Shown: one piece after another, positions 31,620 to 36,186 of the stretch | Position numbering within the stretch: the first letter of the stretch is position 1 | Layout: every line of letters begins with the position of its first letter | Assembly (NCBI GenBank): GCA_014238335.1 | Contig: JABABI010000071.1 | Coordinates: 1-36,186 of the forward strand | DNA length: 36,186 nt | Direction: 5' to 3' | Source of the DNA: Fuerstiella sp. | GTDB taxonomy: Bacteria > Planctomycetota > Planctomycetia > Planctomycetales > Planctomycetaceae | Notes under the pieces: model-generated | The model's database searches: none | What the model was told of the DNA's origin: nothing | What the model saw: only the letters and a program-made list of their open reading frames with translations | Made by a program: the position numbers and the translations under genes

Positions 31620-31963
31620 CGTTCGGGCGTGTTTATCTCGCCTGACAGATTGCCGTCTGCCCTCACTACAGCTCATCGCCGGCAGAAGCTCTGCGGCAGA
31701 TACAGACGTGTCTTCGCGCAATTCGTGCGCCCTGACGTGCGGATATCTGGACAATCTGCAGCGGCATCTGCAGGAACCGCCGGAAACAAACATACGCCCT
31801 CAGCTGTCCCGGTCAGCTGGACAGGATGATGCTGTTTGTACGTTGTGCCTGTATTGTTTACGGCATACGCTCGGCGGCTTTCGGGCTACCGTGCGGCACG
31901 AATCCTGTGGTTGTGCGCATTGTTGCCCGCTCTACAAGCTGTTTTCCGGATCCGAATGCGTCT
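31620..31963 (+). other. Leader region before gspD, 344 bp
   Basis: No clear gene. It contains an inverted repeat CTGTCC-9nt-GGACAG (31804-31824) directly before two tandem ATG codons (31826, 31829) that are in frame with gspD. These would add 46 residues without a recognisable role. It may instead be a 5' leader. Confidence 0.45.
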
Positions 31964-34900
31964 ATGCAGAGACTGTGCAAATCCATAATCACCGTTGCGA
32001 CAGCATTCATTCTGCTGTTGCCCGGTGCCGATGCGCAACCGGCGAATGGTCAGCTTAAGGCCTATTCGTTGCAGTATGTCGAACCTGCCGAAGTGCGCCG
32101 CATGCTAACCGAACTGCTTGGCGAGGAAGCGAGCGACATCCGGATAATCGCCGATGCGGACAAACATCAGCTTATCGTGTCCGCAACTGATGATGTTCAT
32201 CAGCTGACTGCGCAACTGGTCCGGCAGGTTGATCAGCGGAGCTCGTCAACACAATCGAGTAGCGAGCCATCTGTCCTGAAGACGTATCGAATTCGTCGAT
32301 CACAGGCGGATCAGGAATTGCGATTGATACGGCAACTGGTCGGTCGGAATGCCCGCGTGACGCTTGACGGAGACCGCGATCGGGTCATCGTCGTCACGTC
32401 TGAAAATAATCACCGTCTGCTGGAACAGGCCCTGCCGTCGGCGCAATCTGGTGGATCACAAACACTGCAGCAGCCATCAAACAGCCGGCCACTGACCTGG
32501 CCGTCAGAACAAAGCTCGCCACGGATTGAAGTGGCAGATCCGTCCGTTCTTTTTCCGCGAAGTTCAATCCGTTCGGTAGCGGAGAAAACGACATCACGGG
32601 AATACCAGCTGAGGCACATTACTGCCAGGCAGTGTCAGCAGGCTTTCAGAAGGTTGCTTGAACAGAAGCTTTTTGATCTCGGCGACAACCGGTATCGATA
32701 TACCGCAGGTGGTTTGAGCATCTCTATCGTCTTCGGTACTGACAACGATGTCTGCCAGCTCGCGGGTGATCAGAAACTGGTGGATCAGTTCGTATCGCTC
32801 ATGAACAGGTTTGAAGATTCTCAAAACAGGAGCTCAGAAGTCGGCGTTCGATTTGTGCCACTTCGAAACGTGAGTCCTGAAGTGCTGAATCGAGCAATCA
32901 GGGTGTGGCGCGAATCCTCACAGCCTCGAGAAAATCTCGAGGGAGTACAGAGTTCGTTGGTTGATCGCAGGCTGTCGATGATCCGTCCGGCAGGATTCGT
33001 GCAGGTTCAACCCCCTGACAATACGGTGGAGGTGAACCAGAATGGTGGCCCCGATAGTGGTACAGAGCTGCGGCGTCCGTCATCGGACGTTGAGGTACAA
33101 CCTCTGCCCGACCTGGACGTACTGATCCTGCGGGGACGCGACCCTGACGTGGACGAACTGGTCAGGATTATCCAGGAGATCGAACGGCTCAGTGACGAAA
33201 CGGCCCCGGAAATCGAGGTCTATTTTCTGCGGCATGTCAAAGGGGAAGCCCTTAATGAGCTGATCGAAGATGTGCTGGATGACCTGACCGGACCTCTGCA
33301 GGGACGTATCGCCATTACTCCGCTTGTCAAACCGAATGCGCTGCTGCTGATTGGCTGGGGAGAAGCCGTTAATGCGGCAAAGAAGCTGATTGAGCAACTC
33401 GATCGATCGGTGAACCCGAGTACACAGATGCAGGTTTTTTCATTGAAACACGCTCCTGCGGCTGAGGTCAGCACAATGCTTGAGGAGTTTCTGAACGGTC
33501 GTGGTGGGTTGGCTCCGGATGTCAACGTCACCGCCAATCCGCGAACCAACAGTATTATTGTGAACGGTTCACCGCGAGACATGGAAGAGGTATCACAGCT
33601 GATCCGACAACTGGACGTGAGTACAGCTGCTGCTGTGAATCAGGCGCGGATGGTACGACTGAAGAACTCGCTGGCAGCTGACGTCGCAGCCACGATTACG
33701 ACTGCGATCAGCGCTGCCAGCGGTGGTGGAGGCAACCGCAGGTCAGCAGCTCTGGAATTGATGCTGGTGCAGCCGAATGGGGACAAAGTCGTCGCCTCCG
33801 GATTTCTGGAAGAAGTAACGCTGACTCCGGATCCCAGAACGAACAGTATTTTCATCAGTGGCCCGGAAGCAAGCCTTCCACTGGTCGAGCAGTTGATTGA
33901 GCAACTGGACGAATCCCCGGCCGCATCCGCTCAGATAAAAGTTTTTCAGGTCACCAACAGCGACGCCAGTGACCTGGTGACCGTGCTGCGTTCTTTGTTT
34001 CCCGAAGCAGCAACCACATCGACCGTGCCTCAACTGGCGACTGCTGAAGGTGAATCTTCAATGGTTCCCGTTCGGTTTTCCGTTGACATTCGTACGAATA
34101 CGATTGTTGCCACCGGCACGGCTGGTGACCTGCGAATCATCGAAGCATTGTTGCTGCGACTTGATCAGACGGAATCCCAGGAACGCGTCAATCGCGTTTA
34201 CCGGTTGAAGAATTCGCCGGCAACGGATGTGGCTCAGGCTGTTAATGACTTTCTTCGCAGCGAACGGATCGTTAGTCAGGCAGCACCTGGCCGGCAGAAT
34301 CCGTTTCAGCAAATTGAACAGGAAGTCGTGGTCGTTCCGGAACCGGTACGTAATTCACTGATCATTAGTGCGACCCCGCGTTACTTTGAGCAGATCCTTG
34401 AGCTGGTGGAAGATCTGGATGACCAGCCGCCGCAGGTCATGATCCAGGTGATACTGGCAGAAGTGGACCTGAACAACTTCCATGAGTTTGGAGTTGAAGT
34501 CGGACTGCAGGACAGTCTGCTGTTTGACAGAAGTCTGCTGGGGGAGCTCCTGACGACAACCGTCAGCTCTTCATTATCAACCCCGGCCGGCGTTGTTACG
34601 ACAACAACTGACAATATCATCGGCGCAACCAACGCACCGGGTTTCGACTTCAACAACAATCCACTCGGTAACAGTGGGAGTACTCAATCAACGGCGTCGG
34701 GTCCCAATGCGGCCGGGCAGGCCCTGTCGCATTTCAGTCTGGGGCGAGTCAACGGTGATCTGGAGTACGGCGGACTTGTGCTGTCTGCCAGCAGCGAGAA
34801 TGTCAGTGTATTGCTGCGTGCCCTGGACCAGTCCGGCAGCATGGAAGTGCTGAGTCGTCCTCAGATCATGACGCTCGACAATCAGCAGGCCTTTATTCAG

Positions 34901-35806
34901 GTCGGGCAGCGCGTGCCACGAGTCGTGAGCAGTTCAATTACACAATTCGGACAGATCAACAGTGTGGCTATGGAAGATGTTGGCCTGCTTCTGGGGGTGA
35001 CGCCGCGCATCAGTCCGGAAGGCAATGTTGTCATGGAAATTGACGCCGAAAAATCTAAAGTCGGGAAGGAAAGCGACGGCATTCCAATTTCGGTGTCTGC
35101 CGACGGGGCCATCGTTCGTTCACCACGCGTAGACGTGACGACAGCTCAAACGACAGTCAGTGCAGCCAGCGGGCAGACGATCGTCATTGGTGGACTGATC
35201 ACGACCAGCAACGAGTCACTCACCAAGAAGGTTCCGTGGCTGGGGGATCTTCCACTGCTGGGCAGACTGTTTCGCTACGATGGATACACCAATTCTCGAA
35301 AAGAACTGCTGATCATTCTGACGCCACACGTGATTATGGGCCAAAGTGACGCTGAGTATCTGAAGCAGGTTGAAATGTCGCGAATGTCATGGGTGTCATC
35401 CGATGTCTTCGACTGGCTGGGGGCAGGGCCTGCCGACTATGGCACGATGGATGATGCCGGTGTGCCCATAATTTATCCCGACGAATCTCCTGCAGACGAT
35501 TCCTCAGGCATTGACCTGACGCCGCCACCGGGCACGAACACGACCAATCCAGTGCTGCCGGGCACGGCGTTGCCTGTGCCTCCCGAGATACCGCTCTCCG
35601 GCCCGATGGGAAGCCTGAAAAATTCCGCACAGACGGACGGAATTACTAACGTCAACTACACTGAAGAATTGAAGGAATCGGACATCGGCAGCCGAACTAT
35701 GACCGAGTTGGAATTAACAACTGAGTCAGCAAGGAACACGTTCAACGAGAAATCGATCAGCAGAAGGAAACGATGGTTCGATTGGGGTCGGGGGACAGAC
35801 AGATGA
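31964..35806 (+). CDS. gspD: Type II secretion outer-membrane secretin GspD
   Basis: About 1280 residues from the ATG at 31964, which starts a good signal peptide (MQRLCKSIITVATAFILLLPGADA). An in-frame ATG at 31826 would put 46 residues in front of it. Residues from about 31 to 815 are secretin-N-type units, beginning LKAYSLQYVEPAEVRRML: about eight, several with inserts. The usual front N0 domain is not seen. The pore domain (about 820-1130) carries VMIQVILAEVDLNNFHEFG, EVLSRPQIMTLDNQQAFIQVGQRVP, LLLGVTPRISPEGNVVMEID, and the signature VPWLGDLPLLGRLF at 1090 followed by LLIILTPHVI. A ~150-residue proline/serine-rich tail follows and might hold the site for an assembly lipoprotein. Its stop overlaps the next gene (ATGA). 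Typical GspD is 650-700 residues, so this one is nearly double. Confidence 0.93.
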   Translation: MQRLCKSIITVATAFILLLPGADAQPANGQLKAYSLQYVEPAEVRRMLTELLGEEASDIRIIADADKHQLIVSATDDVHQLTAQLVRQVDQRSSSTQSSSEPSVLKTYRIRRSQADQELRLIRQLVGRNARVTLDGDRDRVIVVTSENNHRLLEQALPSAQSGGSQTLQQPSNSRPLTWPSEQSSPRIEVADPSVLFPRSSIRSVAEKTTSREYQLRHITARQCQQAFRRLLEQKLFDLGDNRYRYTAGGLSISIVFGTDNDVCQLAGDQKLVDQFVSLMNRFEDSQNRSSEVGVRFVPLRNVSPEVLNRAIRVWRESSQPRENLEGVQSSLVDRRLSMIRPAGFVQVQPPDNTVEVNQNGGPDSGTELRRPSSDVEVQPLPDLDVLILRGRDPDVDELVRIIQEIERLSDETAPEIEVYFLRHVKGEALNELIEDVLDDLTGPLQGRIAITPLVKPNALLLIGWGEAVNAAKKLIEQLDRSVNPSTQMQVFSLKHAPAAEVSTMLEEFLNGRGGLAPDVNVTANPRTNSIIVNGSPRDMEEVSQLIRQLDVSTAAAVNQARMVRLKNSLAADVAATITTAISAASGGGGNRRSAALELMLVQPNGDKVVASGFLEEVTLTPDPRTNSIFISGPEASLPLVEQLIEQLDESPAASAQIKVFQVTNSDASDLVTVLRSLFPEAATTSTVPQLATAEGESSMVPVRFSVDIRTNTIVATGTAGDLRIIEALLLRLDQTESQERVNRVYRLKNSPATDVAQAVNDFLRSERIVSQAAPGRQNPFQQIEQEVVVVPEPVRNSLIISATPRYFEQILELVEDLDDQPPQVMIQVILAEVDLNNFHEFGVEVGLQDSLLFDRSLLGELLTTTVSSSLSTPAGVVTTTTDNIIGATNAPGFDFNNNPLGNSGSTQSTASGPNAAGQALSHFSLGRVNGDLEYGGLVLSASSENVSVLLRALDQSGSMEVLSRPQIMTLDNQQAFIQVGQRVPRVVSSSITQFGQINSVAMEDVGLLLGVTPRISPEGNVVMEIDAEKSKVGKESDGIPISVSADGAIVRSPRVDVTTAQTTVSAASGQTIVIGGLITTSNESLTKKVPWLGDLPLLGRLFRYDGYTNSRKELLIILTPHVIMGQSDAEYLKQVEMSRMSWVSSDVFDWLGAGPADYGTMDDAGVPIIYPDESPADDSSGIDLTPPPGTNTTNPVLPGTALPVPPEIPLSGPMGSLKNSAQTDGITNVNYTEELKESDIGSRTMTELELTTESARNTFNEKSISRRKRWFDWGRGTDR

Positions 35807-36186
35807 TTCGGAATCCTCCCGCGAAATCTTGTCGCCGTACTGCTCGTTGCCTAATCCCGTTGTTTTGTGGCGTCGCTTTCCTGCCCGGTTGTGCCACGCT
35901 GACAAGCCTGCCGACGAGCTGGCTGGAAGAGAAACCGGAATTTTTCACGCCTCACCAGCTCATACCAGTCTGGTCGGATACGGTATTACACCAGTCCGGT
36001 CAGAAGGGGGCTCGTGGTTGTGGCGGGCGAATCATGTTCTACCCTTCTGAGGGAAAGCGAGCAGTACGCGTTGATGGTTCACTTGTGGTGTACGCCTGGG
36101 ACGAATCCAAACAGGTGGAGGACCGCAGACCGGACCGCAAGTACGTATTCCGGGCCGACGATCTGCAGAAGCACTACAGCAAATCG
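35803..36186 (+). CDS. Lipoprotein encoded next to gspD, 3' end outside window
   Basis: The ATG overlaps the gspD stop (ATGA) and the frame stays open for 128 codons to the window end. A short basic start and a hydrophobic stretch end in the lipobox-like LPGC with Cys30, so it is probably a lipoprotein; the proline at -2 is slightly unusual. The mature part has FFTPHQLIPVWSDTVLHQSG, then GGRIMFYPSEGKRAVRVDG, LVVYAWDES and RKYVFRADDLQKHYSKS. I associate this pattern with planctomycete lipoproteins of unknown function, but from memory only. Coupling to gspD suggests a role in secretin assembly or anchoring (pilotin-like); this is inference. Known pilotins do not look like this. Confidence 0.75.
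   Translation, partial: MIRNPPAKSCRRTARCLIPLFCGVAFLPGCATLTSLPTSWLEEKPEFFTPHQLIPVWSDTVLHQSGQKGARGCGGRIMFYPSEGKRAVRVDGSLVVYAWDESKQVEDRRPDRKYVFRADDLQKHYSKS

Noticed and set aside
31826..31963. Longer GspD start at ATG 31826
   Set aside because: It would place 46 residues before a clean signal peptide; the ATG at 31964 is preferred, though without a strong ribosome site this is not settled.

Overview
The window looks like part of a planctomycete chromosome. This is inferred from the kinds of protein present: a cadherin-like surface protein, an M50 protease fused to an HlyD-type arm, a PAS-GGDEF-HD protein, a divergent type II secretion system (T2SS) with repeated secretin N domains, and a C-terminal lipoprotein of a type I associate with planctomycetes. 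Base composition looks moderately GC-rich and even throughout. I see no insertion sequence, prophage, CRISPR array, tRNA or rRNA, so this reads as resident chromosomal DNA.

Left part (1-11,000), unrelated housekeeping and envelope genes. The 3' end of a cadherin/VCBS-type secreted protein (to 1526) is followed by a membrane PAS-GGDEF-HD cyclic-di-GMP protein with eroded HD-GYP metal ligands (1846-4305). On the minus strand is a two-gene unit: an HlyD-type adaptor (7009-7965) and a membrane M50 protease with a PqqD-like front and an HlyD-like arm (4426-6861). A Gfo/Idh/MocA oxidoreductase (8249-9268) converges exactly on scpA (9269-10015, minus); aroH (10481-10852, minus) lies upstream of scpA.

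Middle (11,372-14,175): ppdK, pyruvate phosphate dikinase, with a convincing rho-independent terminator.

Right part (14,473-36,186): one long plus-strand T2SS locus. It opens with a 2141-residue exported protein made almost wholly of about 66-residue secretin-N-like repeats (22 clear units plus a few divergent ones), with an N0-like domain in front and no secretin pore. Then come gspE, gspF, gspG, gspH, gspI, gspJ, gspK, a PilM/GspL-like gene, a GspM/PilO-like protein with a PilP/GspC-like C-terminus, the secretin gspD (with many N-type repeats but no recognisable N0), and a lipoprotein gene that runs off the window. Many neighbours overlap by 1-4 nt (ATGA, GTGA, TAATG), which points to translational coupling in one operon.

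The most interesting feature is the pairing of the giant pore-less repeat protein with a secretin that lacks an N0 domain. Together they suggest a T2SS whose periplasmic channel, or its docking module, is greatly extended and split between two proteins. This is inference from sequence architecture, not demonstrated function. Prepilin peptidase and a separate gspC are not in the window.
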